This document shows, in pieces, positions 22,030-33,633 of a DNA stretch of 64,000 nt; position 1 is the stretch's first letter, and each line of letters begins with the position of its first letter. Source of the stretch: Beverwykella pulmonaria. Lineage: Eukaryota > Ascomycota > Dothideomycetes > Pleosporales > Melanommataceae. The stretch is taken from the NCBI GenBank assembly GCA_001599595.1, contig BCHH01000010.1, positions 435,667-499,666 on the forward strand, read 5' to 3'. Both the position numbers and the translations under genes were made by a program. The notes beneath the pieces were generated by a model. That model was not told where the DNA came from, made no database searches, and worked only from the letters and a program-made list of their open reading frames with translations.

Positions 22030-24062
22030 GGTGACGGGAAGACAAACTGATGAGTGGAATGAAATCGGAAAAGTATAAGATCGAATCTGAGAGCACTTTC
22101 AAAGTTCCTTTTGGGCGAGTACGTGGTCAGATATTGGGGCGTCCTGGCCCATGAACTTGTGCGTCTCAGTCGCTGTTGCCTTGCGAATCAGACTGGAGTC
22201 TCCTGTACAGACCGGTTTCAGTCCAGACCGTTAATCTGAGCCTTTCACCTAATGGAATGCAAGGCTGGAAGGCGAGAAGAGGGACTGCCTTGGTTTATAG
22301 TAGAGTATGTTTGTTGTGTTGTGTAACACGGATGGAGGAGCAAAGGTATAGAGAGGCTCGGAACATGGGAATAACGCGATGGACCGTGCACGACCGTTGT
22401 TTAGAACCCCACAAACCTATTCCCTCTGCACGGAACGTGTTTTATCTACGCTCTACTCACCTCCTCATGGATGCTTTCGGTGCTCTTGCCATTTCGTATA
22501 TGTAATCGCTTAGTTCAGCAAATGCCTGTCCCCCTTCTCGACTCGCGATTTGGAGACTCCTTCGGAGTACTCGTCCATTTGGCTAGTATCCGTTATGTGG
22601 TCGCTATGCGGCCGTTCCCCACCTCCTCTCGGCCAGCATTGCTCATTTTCGCTTAGGAACCAAGATGCCTTGGAATCCGTGCAAGTGTAGTTGGTCTTTT
22701 GGGTACGCCCGAATCGTTTCTGCAGGTCTGTGCCCAAGATTGGCTTTCGCTTAATTTCTGAACCTGGAGTCCGAGTAGATGTGACCAATACTATTCTGGC
22801 AAATGGTTCGAGAACATCATTCGGCCCGACAGTGAACATCCCACTGGAGACGGTCAGGCCCGATTATCAACTCCAGCTTGATGCCAGAACTCTGTAGTTG
22901 AACCCGTACCAACTTTTGCCGATTCGTATCCTAATGTGGCAGGATTTCCGATCGTATTGTTCCCAAGGAAGAGACGCGTATCCGGTTGACATCGGCCCGA
23001 CCTCGGAATTCAGACGTGGATAAAACTCCCTCAGCCCCAGGATCAACAAGGCACCGGGTCTTTTTCCGTGCCCAGGCCGCTATTCCTTTTGCTGTTGCCA
23101 ACACGTCAACTTGGGTTTTAGGGGCGGCAGCCAACCGGCTCCGCTGCCTTCATGCCTGTCGTGCATACGCGGACCAAGGAGTGCCCCTGGCACTTGCAAT
23201 TTTATCATCGCACATCAGGAACCGAAAGCAGCAAATTTAAGAGACGTTTTGCAGGTATACAACTCACCAACACGTTAGAGACAAGGCCATTCGTCTATAG
23301 ATGGGCTATCCGTGCGCTTCTCTCATGTTTGAAGCAACAATTCCCTTGGCTTGCGCCCAGGATGTCTTATCACGACCACATCGAGGAAAATGCGGCAACC
23401 ACGTTCACCGTGCAAGACAGTATCCGCGCGTTACCCACCCCACGCTCTAAAAGCGCCACATTATGCGCTGAAACTGACAGGTCCCTGCACTTTATTCACC
23501 TCACTATATCATGCTCTGGGGTCGATAGCATCATAGAAAGTTGTCGTAATATCTCCTTTGTGGGTTAACCATGTCTCATGTACCCTGCACCAAATTGTCT
23601 GCGTTGGAGCACCATTCACCTCTCCATTATAGGATTCCCTTCGGCCGCGAACGCAGAGAAATCGAGAAGTGCTCCCCGGGCACATATAGAGCACTAGCGC
23701 TGGATCCTCCCGTCCCGTCAAAGCGTTTACCGACTCCAGCTCGGTTACTATGCTGCACAAAGCCAGCCACGGACTCGCATTTGATGCTCGGCGCGAGTTC
23801 CAGATGAGTGGATGGGTGCATCAGCTGGTGTGTGCTGTGCTGGTGTGTGCTGTGCTGGTGTGTGCTGTGCTGGTGTGTGCTGTGCTGGTGTGTGCTGTGA
23901 AACTTAGATGATCGGGGCAAATCTGCTAGTCAGTGACATGCGTTCTGGCCGCTTCCTCCTTTAAGGGTTGCGCCGTCCCTCCCACTCCGATTTTTTTTCC
24001 TGCTGTCTCCCAAACCGAAACTCTCATCCGTCCCCGTACCTCGCAAACAGCTTCTGACGTCA
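22030..24062. other. 2-kb intergenic region
   Basis: Between the divergent LPRELR gene (minus) and SUKH gene (plus). Many short open frames (up to about 138 codons near 23150-23570) show no domain and no consistent frame; degraded repeat sequence is possible. A 15-bp minisatellite is at 23825-23899. The last 100 bases are pyrimidine-rich, ending in the SUKH leader. Confidence 0.45.
23825..23899. repeat. 15-bp minisatellite, five perfect copies
   Basis: CTGGTGTGTGCTGTG is repeated five times without mismatch. It lies about 165 bp upstream of the SUKH start codon, in its presumed promoter. Confidence 0.95.
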
Positions 24063-25457
24063 ATGTCGCATCGAATGGGGAGGAAATTCGACCGCCATCA
24101 AATCCTGAGGGAGAAAGACCCTTGGGTGGTGGCCCGGAATGTCTTCGACTTAGCATTGGAGTTTGCGCTCTTGGGCTATGTCGACAAAGCGACGGAGCTC
24201 TACAACCTCTACCAGACTTTTGCTTCGGGTTGCAAGACGTCATGGAGCCCAGGATTGTACTTTGCTTGGGAGGCTACTGGCTTGTGGCCCGACTCCATCC
24301 CCGCCGAGGAACGCACACCAGAAGCCCTATCAAAGTTGGAAACGGAGCGCATACTATGGAAAAGATCAATGCACAGGACCGAAGAGGGACTGGACAAGCT
24401 GATTGCAGTAGCAACGGGCGAAGGGAGAGCGGACGTCTGGGGTGAGCCACAGCTTCGGTCAGATGACCTGACTGCCGCCATTGACCTCGCGTTGTTCATG
24501 GATGAGAGAGAGAAAGCGCTAGACATCCTTCAGATCTTTGCCGACAACTTCAACTTAACCTGGGTCGACCTTTCCAAATCACGACAAGTCTGGCGCTACC
24601 TAAAGCACCATGCCCTGGCGCGGACCATCGAGGTGAATGAAGAAAAGTTGGAGGCGTTCTCGAAGGAGGTCTATGAGACATTCAAGGAACGGCTCGAGAA
24701 GGGAGCGGCAAGGCAGTTCCGTGACCTGCCGATGGAAGAGCTGGTCAGAATGTTCAACGAAAATACTTTGAAAAATGCGGTCTGGGAAGAAATGGATGTC
24801 GATCCAGACGACCCTCCAGACACCATTCTTCACGACCCAGCAACGAATGAACAAATCAAGACACTAGAAGAGAAGCTGGGGCACGACCTGCCCGACGACT
24901 TCACGGAGTTTCTCAGGTTGACGAACGGGATGGAGTCATTCTGGAACGGCTTCTTCGGCGAGCCAAGACTGCTTGGCACAGACGAGGTGCATGTGTTCGA
25001 TGCCACGGAACAGCAGGAAATATGGAACGAAGCCTCTGTTGAGATTGCGTTCGTCACCAACATGAGCGTCAAGGTCGAATGGGCCGTTCTTGACCGCGTG
25101 ATTCAGATCAATGGCGGGAATGAAGAGTCGAAGTTTGTGTGGCTTGTCGAGCCAGAATACGGACAGAAATTGGGCAGCACCTTCTTTGCAGCCTTTTCAC
25201 AGCTACCGCCGGAGGAGAAAGCGCATGTACAGAAGCTTCTTGAGTACTTCCATGCCGGCAAAGAAAGTGCTTCTCAGATCGACTGGCAGGTCTGCGTGTG
25301 GTGTCCCAACACCTTGGACCTCACTTCGTACCAGTCATTCAGGGAATATCTCGAGCACCTAGCGGGAAACACAGCGAATGAAGACATTCTAGACGAGGAG
25401 GACAGCCAGGGTCGTTTATTGCACAGCCACGACATCTTTGCGTATCAACTAAGGTGA
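24063..25457 (+). CDS. SUKH superfamily (SMI1/KNR4 domain) protein
   Basis: Single exon, 464 residues. The N-terminal 250 residues are helical and TPR-like in feel (ARNVFDLALEFALLGYVDKATELYNLY; AIDLALFMDEREKALDILQIFA). The SMI1/KNR4 domain follows (about 257-395): an acidic helix IKTLEEKLG, then LPDDFTEFLRLTNGMES, the conserved start of the fold, and EEIWNEASVEIAF-like strands. In fungi Knr4/Smi1 coordinates cell-wall integrity signalling; bacterial SUKH proteins are immunity proteins in contact-dependent toxin systems. This protein is not an obvious Knr4 orthologue, because the long N-terminal helical region precedes the domain. The acidic C-terminus (DILDEEDSQG) is probably disordered. Domain call is confident; role is open. 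Confidence 0.85.
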   Translation: MSHRMGRKFDRHQILREKDPWVVARNVFDLALEFALLGYVDKATELYNLYQTFASGCKTSWSPGLYFAWEATGLWPDSIPAEERTPEALSKLETERILWKRSMHRTEEGLDKLIAVATGEGRADVWGEPQLRSDDLTAAIDLALFMDEREKALDILQIFADNFNLTWVDLSKSRQVWRYLKHHALARTIEVNEEKLEAFSKEVYETFKERLEKGAARQFRDLPMEELVRMFNENTLKNAVWEEMDVDPDDPPDTILHDPATNEQIKTLEEKLGHDLPDDFTEFLRLTNGMESFWNGFFGEPRLLGTDEVHVFDATEQQEIWNEASVEIAFVTNMSVKVEWAVLDRVIQINGGNEESKFVWLVEPEYGQKLGSTFFAAFSQLPPEEKAHVQKLLEYFHAGKESASQIDWQVCVWCPNTLDLTSYQSFREYLEHLAGNTANEDILDEEDSQGRLLHSHDIFAYQLR

Positions 25458-26064
25458 TGCGCAAATTGGTCTCTGCATAGCTGTGGTGTCTTGGGAGTGG
25501 GACAAGTTGACATGGGAGGCTTTTTTCATCTTGAAGCTTGCGTTTTGGAGTCCAAGTTATCGTTAGATTGTCTATGGGAGGCATGATGTATTGTTAGTTT
25601 ATGGGTTTGGATGTGCAAGGGCCGGTGTTAGGGCTAGGCGGATGGCTTCTTTATATGCATATTGCTGCGGCAATGTCCCCTATATACAGGTACCTCTCGA
25701 GCTTTATTTGTTGAGCATGATCCCACGCACGTGAGGGTAAGCACAATGCTGTGCAGGCGTTGTCGTTTGGTGGTACAGTGATGCATGTCATTTGGGGTGG
25801 GGCTGGCGCCAAGTCGTAGGTCACTTCAAAGAATCTTGAGCGACACCCGCAGCCACGAGCAAACTTCACACTCTCGACTTCACCCACCCCCGTCCGCCCT
25901 GCCCAACCATGGACTATACGTCTCTCGTCTCGCTGTTCACTACTCTCTGAGTTTTCGCGCCTCGCCGCGCCGTGCCGACCCATGCCCGCGCTCTCCTTCA
26001 CCCCCGCGACCCCTTCCTGCGGCTTCTGATCGGATCCGGCCAATTTAATCGCTGTACTGCCAAC
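25458..26064. other. Intergenic, promoter of F-box gene
   Basis: About 600 bases between tandem genes. It becomes pyrimidine-rich in the last 200 bases, a typical fungal leader. Nothing else was recognised. Confidence 0.5.
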
Positions 26065-29000
26065 ATGGCCGACGACCGCAGAGCTGACCGCAGAGCTTCT
26101 TTCTTGTCGCTGCTGCAGTCTCATGCTCGCAGAATACCAGCATCGTCTAATTTAACAGCCGAAGTCGACAGTGATTCAGGTGAGGATGAGGAACTGTCAT
26201 CCGAAGTTGTTCATGTACGTCTGGCGCACTCGCCCCGGCCTCTAACGTTTTTCACTGTTTTAACTGAATAACAGGAGCAACAAGCGCCTCGTCGTAGCTT
26301 ACGCCCACGTACGGAACCCTGGCGCCGACTCCAGGGCGACACCTTCTCCGGATATTTTGGCGTCCCAACCCCAGAGCAAGCAACGGACTCCTTAGACTCT
26401 TCGCAAACTTCGCCAACGTCACCGTCACGCGGACGAGGCTCGCGAAGGACCTACAACTCCTGTGGACGCCGTCGCGGTATGAGCAGCTCCAGCATTACAT
26501 CCCCGTCTCGAGCAGAGACCAGTCGGCCACGGAGCTTGGGAAGCGAGAACGACCCTCCCACGCGAACGTATGCGTTCCCTTCCCGCTCCAGCCCAGAATC
26601 CGACGTTGAAGTAAGAGCTGAGGAGCAGTGGCTTTCTTTGTTCCGCAGCAACGACTCACGCACAGCGTCTTCCGATCAAGCGTCCGCCCCGGTATCCTCG
26701 CCTTCGGCACCGCGCAGCCTGGGATCAATCAGGGAGTATGCATACCCGGAAGAATTCACCGAAGAGAACTTCGCCGTCCCCCAACACCAGCGATTTTCTC
26801 TTCGTTCTGGTGGTATGGATTCTATAGACGATTTAGCTCACTCGATCCGAATCAGATCGGGCGCCTTCAAGCGCTCAAGGGACAACTTCGAAAATTCTGA
26901 TGGAAGGGCGGTGGTAAAGACTCTCAGCACTAGTGGATCTGCCATAGCTCTAATGCATTATCGGAGCGAAGCCCCCGATCCTGGAGCAAATGATGTGTGG
27001 CCCAACTTCCGGAACGTCGCCAAACAACCAATACGGTACTACATACTGAAGAAAGACGGTGCGCAGACCCCCCTTGCAGCAAAAAAGAGTAAACCAAGTT
27101 TTTCACAAGAGTCGACGCGGCCTACGAAAATTCTCAAGAGGAAAGAAGATCCGGCTAATGTGGACACATGGGACGACGACCTGCCCCCGCCTCCCGGATG
27201 GCCTCCTAGTCACCTTCCGACAGAGCTTTTCGAAGAAATTGCCAGTTACCTGAATCGTGATGACATCAAGTCAATGCGACTAGTCTGCCGAGAATTTGAC
27301 AGGCACGTGTCTCAAGTCCTCTTCAATACCGTTGTTGTGCCCTTCAATACGGAGATATATGGCATGCTTGGACAGGAGCAAAAACCGGATTTCAAGGGAA
27401 AGAAGAAGGTTAGGATTGAAACCACAGGCCTCACCTGGAAAAATGCCAACGGTGACGATGTTTACAACGGGCATGGCTTGGACGTCTTTAAGGGATTCGG
27501 AAAGCACATCCTAAAGTTTGGAATGAGCTTTGAAGTGAACGAAGACTCGCTAGCGAAACCTCCAGAGAAGTCTTTGACTGAGCGCCATATGAGCTTTTGG
27601 GGTAGTTACGACTGGCCTTTCGAAGAGTATCGTCGGTTCGATGATGTTGCTGGACTGGAATCCGCCGCGGACGAAACACCGAGGATGAAAATCGCATTTT
27701 CAGAACTCAAGAGGGTAAAGGAGCTAGCTTTGTCCATTGATAGCGGCCTTGGTTGGCTCAATGGCCCCGACCGATCGATTCGTGCTCGAATACTGCACAG
27801 ACTACCAGAAGTATTTGGTACACTGAAGAAGATTCCGGACCGCCGAGCGCGAGCGCAAAAGGAGCTATGGGATTATATTGAAGGCTGCCACCAAGAATCC
27901 CAGAGTGACATCAAACTAGCTACGCTATATAAGCTGGAGTCAAATCGGCCGCTATCGGACCTTCAGGGAGCCGGCGTAGTACTCAAAGATCAACCCGAGT
28001 TGCCCTTCCTAGACCCACATGTCATTCACGAGGCAATTGCTCATGATGCTGCCGATTTCCAGGTGCCAACATCGTTCGATGACCCAGAAGTACTAGACCG
28101 GTTTGTGGTGGCTCCATCGTCGCCTGGCACCGGAATTTTATTCTCATCCTCAACTCTGCCCACCGACGCAGGGCAGCTCATGAACCCGATCATCCCTGCA
28201 AGTCTGACCAAAGCCCAGAAGGAATGGCTCATGGAGACGGAGTGGGCCCAGCGAGCATTCTTGTCTTCGTACATGCTATCCATCATCGATAATCCTATGA
28301 CCTTCGACCAAGTGCATACTCTCAACATTTCGCAATTGTCTGACCGTTATGTTGGCATGCTGAGTCGACACGACTTTTGGAATGCGTTGCCTAATCTCAA
28401 TAAGATCACATTGCAAGTCATTCCTGGATGGCGCACAGTCCACAAGGATGAAGCTGGCTTTGTAGAGACACCTAAGATCAGCCCAACAGGCGGAATCGAT
28501 TCGGTCTACGATCTATTAAGAAACATTGTCAGCCAACGTCCCAAAATCAAAAGGCTGACTGTTGGCTGGGTTACGGGTGGAGAGCACGCTGAAGGGGTAC
28601 ATGCAAGGAACAAACTCATCCTACCTGCGCCATTCCTTACCGCAGCCAAAGTTGTCGAGCAAGATCCCACAGTCTTCAATGAGTACCTCCTCGAGTTCCC
28701 TCACGTGGAGGAACTCACTCTCAAGAATTGTTGGATTACGCCGGCAGCCTTGCTTCAATTTGTTAAGCAGCACGATAAGTTCAGGCTGAAGGCCTTGGTT
28801 TTGGACTCAGTTTCTCTGACAGCAGTGCTCCGCAATCTGGTAAACGCTCATCAACCAAACCATGCTCAGCAAATTGGCAACGTGTTCCAACCAGCCCTGG
28901 CTGCAGCTCTTGGAATGCAGCTCAACCTTAATGCTGGTGGCCAAGCAGGACTCCAAGGACAAGGAAACCTAGGAATTGCACAACAACCGCAGGTGAATCC

Positions 29001-29781
29001 GGTGAATCCTCAACAACTTCTCCAATTCCATATCCAGGCACTGCAGCTTCATATTCAGCAATTACAGGCACAACCTGCTGGCCCTCAGTTGGCGGCTCTC
29101 CAGGCTCAGTTGCAGAATCAGATTCAACTTCAGGCTCAATTCCAAAACCAGAATCAACAGCAAGGCCAAAACCAGGCCCAACAAGTGAATCTTGCAGCTC
29201 TGTTTGTAGGCCAGCAAGTTGCACAACATAACGCCGCACAGTTACATGCAGCGCAGCTCAATGCACCGGTCGCTCCCCAGACCACTCCCAACGCTCAAAC
29301 GGTCCTCAAAGCTCAGCCTCGTGCAGGCTCCTGGATGAACATTCTCGACATCATTTCCCCCGGCCTAAATCTGAGCGACTTTGGCTCTGATTTCTCTCAG
29401 GCTGACGCTGATCGCAACACCTCTCTTACTTCGATCCGTTTCATATCTTGCGGCTACGCCAGACTTCCATTTTCCCAATTCGACCAAGCCGACGTCGAAC
29501 CCCAGAATCCTGTTCCCAGGAACCCGCTCATAACTAAGAGATACAACACACTTTCTCCGGCGATGCTCAGCCCCAAGTGGCCTCTGCTTGGCGAGATCGT
29601 GCAGGAAATCAGCACGAATGAGCTGCTTGCTTTGAACGCGGGATGGAACCTCGAGACGGGCTGGATTGACGAAGAGGAGGCGAGGGCGGCAGAGTTCGAT
29701 GGTTTGCTCCCAGGCGGCACGGGCCGTATTACTGGAGTCGTGCGCAAGGAGGATAGGGTGGTAGAGGCATCTGCTAGTTAG
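26065..29781 (+). CDS. Large F-box protein with Gln-rich region
   Basis: Model: join(26065..26214, 26275..29781), one 60-bp phase-0 intron, 1218 residues. A disordered Ser/Arg/Pro-rich N-terminus is followed by an F-box at about residues 362-405 (HLPTELFEEIASYLNRDD, then MRLVCREFDRHV), which in this family binds Skp1 to recruit substrates to SCF ubiquitin ligases. Downstream leucine-containing segments (VEELTLKNCWITPAALLQFV; ALVLDSVSLTAVL) look like irregular LRR-type repeats. A Gln/Ala/Leu-rich tract of about 125 residues (around 925-1050) interrupts them. The first exon supplies the ATG; the later in-frame ATG at 26479 is internal. No substrate can be proposed. Confidence 0.88.
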
Positions 29782-30998
29782 ATGTCCTCCCTCCCTTCCT
29801 GTCTTACTAACTGCTACTAAGGTGTTTTTCTGTGATATCGAAAGCTCTTCATAATATGCGTCTCTAGTTGCGACGAAATGACCTCGAATAACTGAGGGGG
29901 ACTGCTTCGCGAAGATTCAGAGACTATGCTCATTTTGTGAGGTGATATTTTCTTGGGCTCGTCCATGGCCGGCAAATAGGCATTATATGGTGATTTTCTG
30001 CGAAAAGTCCTATAATATGAGGGTTTCTTTTATTTCTTCTTTTTGTTCATCTCTTAACCGGGATTTTATTAGAGGGCATTTAAGATTCACAATCTTATTT
30101 TCATGAATGGTTATGAGGTTGCATTGGGACATGGGCATTGGGCTGGGAAATGTTCTTTTCTTGCCCCAGTCGGGAGGGCACGGCATCAGGTTTTCATGGT
30201 TATGCGGAGTTCTTTCTTCGCTGCCGACTTTCTCGGGGAATTTGTACCCGCGGACAGGCGGATAGGCAGCGAATTGCACTTGTGCAATGTAGAATGGGAC
30301 CGTCATTTGCGGTTGTGCAAGACTGTCGAGTTTCTTCATGTTGACTGTGTACGTCTTTGAGTTATATTCTGCAGATCTTGCGGATGTAAGCGCCCCTTTC
30401 AGTTGTATGTCTGCAAGGACTTGTACGAGTATGCACGGGCGAACGTGTATGATTAAATAAGTGTACGCAATGAGAGTGATCCGTATAGTTATTGTGCTCA
30501 ATCGAACGTGTATGATTAAATAAGTGCACGCAATGAGAGTGATCAGTATAGTTATTGTGCTCAATCGAACACTCCACTTACATCTCGAAGTGAAGGCTGG
30601 GGGTTGGAAAAGAAGGGAACGAGTGGGTGGCATATACAGATTTTGGATACTTGGACATGTGACGAAAAATTACACATGGTCGCTTCTATGGCCGAGTAGC
30701 AACGAGGATATTGGGAATGGTGACGACGTTATGCCGCGGACGGGTGTAAGTGGACAGTGACGGGAAAAGAAAGACCTAGACCGGGTTCACGTGTACGGTG
30801 TATTGTCGCCCTGTACAGATGGTTACGAGGTTCAGATGAAAGGGATCCTCACACCAAGGGAGTGAAGCTGGCATGATTTCGTTCATATCATTGCATTCTT
30901 TTGTGAATCATTGCTATCTATGCTAGCACCAAGTCTGCAGCGCCCAGCCCCATTTCCAGATTTTTCCTGCGCTTCTACGCACATGCAAAATCGGAAGC
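29782..30998. other. Intergenic between convergent genes, with a 63-bp duplication
   Basis: 3' flanks of the F-box gene (plus) and RET2 (minus). Contains the tandem duplication at 30441-30566 and only short unsupported frames. Confidence 0.5.
30441..30566. repeat. Tandem duplication, two 63-bp copies
   Basis: Copies 30441-30503 and 30504-30566 differ at two positions; the first bases of a third copy (GAAC) follow. Confidence 0.92.
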
Positions 30999-32707
30999 TT
31001 ATACAATCTCGTAAACGTCCGTGACGGACTTGAGGTCCTTGGTAAAGTTGATATCTTGGTTCATCGAGAGCAGGGTGACGGTAGAGACCTATCTAATCGT
31101 CAGTATAATGATACGAGGGAAGAAGAAGACTAGGAGGGGATGAGCAGATGAGGAGGAAAGCAACTTACGGAAACGTCAACGAAGGGAGTCGTCTTGCTGA
31201 AGCGAACCCGCATGGGGAAAAATTCCGAGTCGCTGTCAGCTGAGGCCTCGAATTCAAAACTTCCAGAGCTATTCTCGTCGTCTACGACGCCAATGTTCCA
31301 CTCCAGGCTGTCGCCGCTGACCTCATACACAGCGTCGAAAGAGGACACGTTTGGCTCATCGGTCTGGTAGGGGATGGTGACAGTGACATCTTTCAAGGGG
31401 TCGCCGCCCGTCAATTCATACTCGACCGTGATGTTGAACGTCTTGCCTGACTCCTCGACCCAGACTCGGAAGGTGATGGGCGGATCGGAGACGTCTTCGG
31501 GCTTGGGCGCAAATTTCCACTTCATGACACCAATGCCCATGTTTGTGGGAAAGCCTTTAGAGGTGTCGGCGAGTTGGAGAATCTTGCTGTTTCTGAAGGC
31601 GGCTTTGTCGACTTTGGGGTGTGTCATCAACTGGGCGCCTCTTGTGTCGCCAGACTGCAGATCGAGCTTGACTTGTGTGAGGGCCGGGTCTGAGATCTTG
31701 AGCTGCATTTCGCCCTTGACTTCGAAGGATTTGATGAGGCCTTCACGGTCTAGGCGTGCAGAAATCGATTCCGAGGTTGTAATGTGTATAGCCTCACGAT
31801 CCGAGGATGTGGACGGGCGCGCGCTCACTGGAGCGGCCGGGGGTGCTGAGGGCTTGGGTGAGACAAGAGGTTCGCTCTCTTGGGGCATGTCGCCGGCTAC
31901 TTGGTCGTAGATGTTGGTCTTGTTCTTCTTGCCTAATTGCATGCCCTTCTTGCCCAATGCCAAAGGCTTGCTTGCCTTCTTCTTCTCTGCCTCGTAGCTA
32001 TCATAGGTGTCTGGAACCGTAGCGGGTGTACTAGGTGTGTAGCTCGGGTACTGTGGTGTACGAGCAGAGCCACTGCCCATGCCGCTTCCGCCGCCCATGC
32101 CGCCACTCGCGCGTGAGGAGCGGGATATTTCTTTCCGCTGCATTTCGAGCTGCTTGGCGCGGCGTTTGCGTTCCTCTGACGCCTCTAGCTCCTTGTTGCG
32201 GGCAATGATCTCCTGGATGCGCTCCTCGTGAGACTCCATGTCCAGGAAAGTCTTGATCTGACTCAGCGTCAAGTTTTCCCTATATCCCATCGTAACGATC
32301 TCGTCGAAGGCGCCCAACAGTTCGAAGGCATTCTTCAGGATCTCCCGCTCGTCGAGGGACTTGCATATTGAGGACACGACCTGGGCGAAGAGGTGCAGCG
32401 AGTTGATGTCTTGGAGGATGTTGGATTGCAGGTTGGTAATGAGCACCATGTACAGTTCGTCCAAGGGCTGGTAGACATAGCGCACATTGTCTTGCTCGCA
32501 GGTGGTGTGCTGGGTGCCACTGTCGGCCAGCTTTGGGAACGAGGCGAGCAGGGCTTCCATGCGCGAGCGCTGCATTTCGCGAAATTGGCGTGAGAGCACG
32601 GCTTTGCCGCCTCGCGTGCATATTGAGGCTGCGAGGACGACCTGTGAGTGTCAGTGGTGAGCTTGCGGACACGGAAGCATTTGGCGACAGGTAGAAATTC
32701 GTACCAT
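30999..32707 (-). CDS. RET2: Coatomer subunit delta (delta-COP)
   Basis: Model: complement(join(30999..31088, 31169..32641, 32705..32707)), 521 residues, the size of other fungal delta-COPs. Exon 1 is only the initiator ATG, followed at once by GTACGA; exon 2 opens with VVLAASICTRGGKAVLSRQF, the expected residues 2 onward. The longin-like N-terminus (SRMEALLASFPKL; YVYQPLDELYMVLITN; LHLFAQVVSSICKSLDEREI) is followed by a coiled segment (EERIQEIIARNKELEA), a Gly/Ser-rich linker and the C-terminal mu-homology domain (about 270-521; FEVKGEMQLKISDP, NMGIGVMKWKFAPK, TVTIPYQTDEPNV). The last exon gives VSTVTLLSMNQDINFTKDLK. Delta-COP is part of the COPI coat for Golgi-to-ER retrieval. It is divergent from the acidic protein gene. 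Confidence 0.95.
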
Positions 32708-33633
32708 GGCGGAGCTGTGAATTGAGGACCGAGAGCAGAGAGATTCACTCGCAGCGCAATTGTGTAGTGGGGCGGGGGTATAGACGGCGCGTGGAAAGGA
32801 TGTCGTGGGCTTGTTGGAGGGGATGTTGACCACGGTGTGGAAATTGCGTGGTACTCTCGCTCAGGGCTTATGCGATTGAAGAAATGCTCTAGAGAGAGAA
32901 AACGAAGACAAAGAACTGATATTCAGAGCCACGGCTGTCTCAAAATTGTGCCGACTGCCAGATAATCGGAACGGCGTTCGAGCTCTCCCTCGCGCACTCT
33001 GTATGGGCCTTGAGCGTGAAGTTCCAGGTGGTCCTTGAATCACGTGATATACGCTGCCTAGCTCATTCCGGCTGGACAGGGTCATCCCTTTGTGCTTGCC
33101 CACACCTCCAACACTCCTCAATCACATCGCCTCGTCCACTCCTTTTTCTCCTCGACAACGCCTCCGCACGTCGCTAGAACACATCACCGTGATTGCATCT
33201 CTACCTGCAGACCCAGCATCATCTCCTCTTTGCAAACTCCTGTACCGCCCCGATCCCCAGCTCCTGCAGATCCGCGTCTGTCCGCGTCCGCTTTCCAGAG
33301 GCTGCAGGCAGGCCTTAGCGCCCGCCTGCCTCTTCACCTCTCTCCCCGCGATACTTCTATCTCGATACGACCCCAGCAACAACCATACCCCCAAATCCTA
33401 CGCGCGCTGCGTGATGAACCCTTCGATTCTCATTTGCTACGCCGCACCCTCCGTGTGGTAAAGCGTCCGCACGCGTTTACTACGTTGCCACCTGTGACTC
33501 ACTTCGCAACGCTGTGACGCGCTCTGGAAGCTCCTTCACATTCACCCACCTTCACCCTAGTGCTTTTACTTCCCCTCCGCCGCCACCCTAGAAACCATCC
33601 GCGAATATCAACTAACACTAGCGACACCGTACC
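32708..33633. other. Bidirectional promoter region, RET2 / acidic protein
   Basis: About 925 bases between two outward-facing start codons. The part near 33080-33600 is strongly pyrimidine-rich on the plus strand, as expected for the leader of the acidic protein gene. Open frames of about 120-140 codons there are composition artefacts. Confidence 0.55.
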
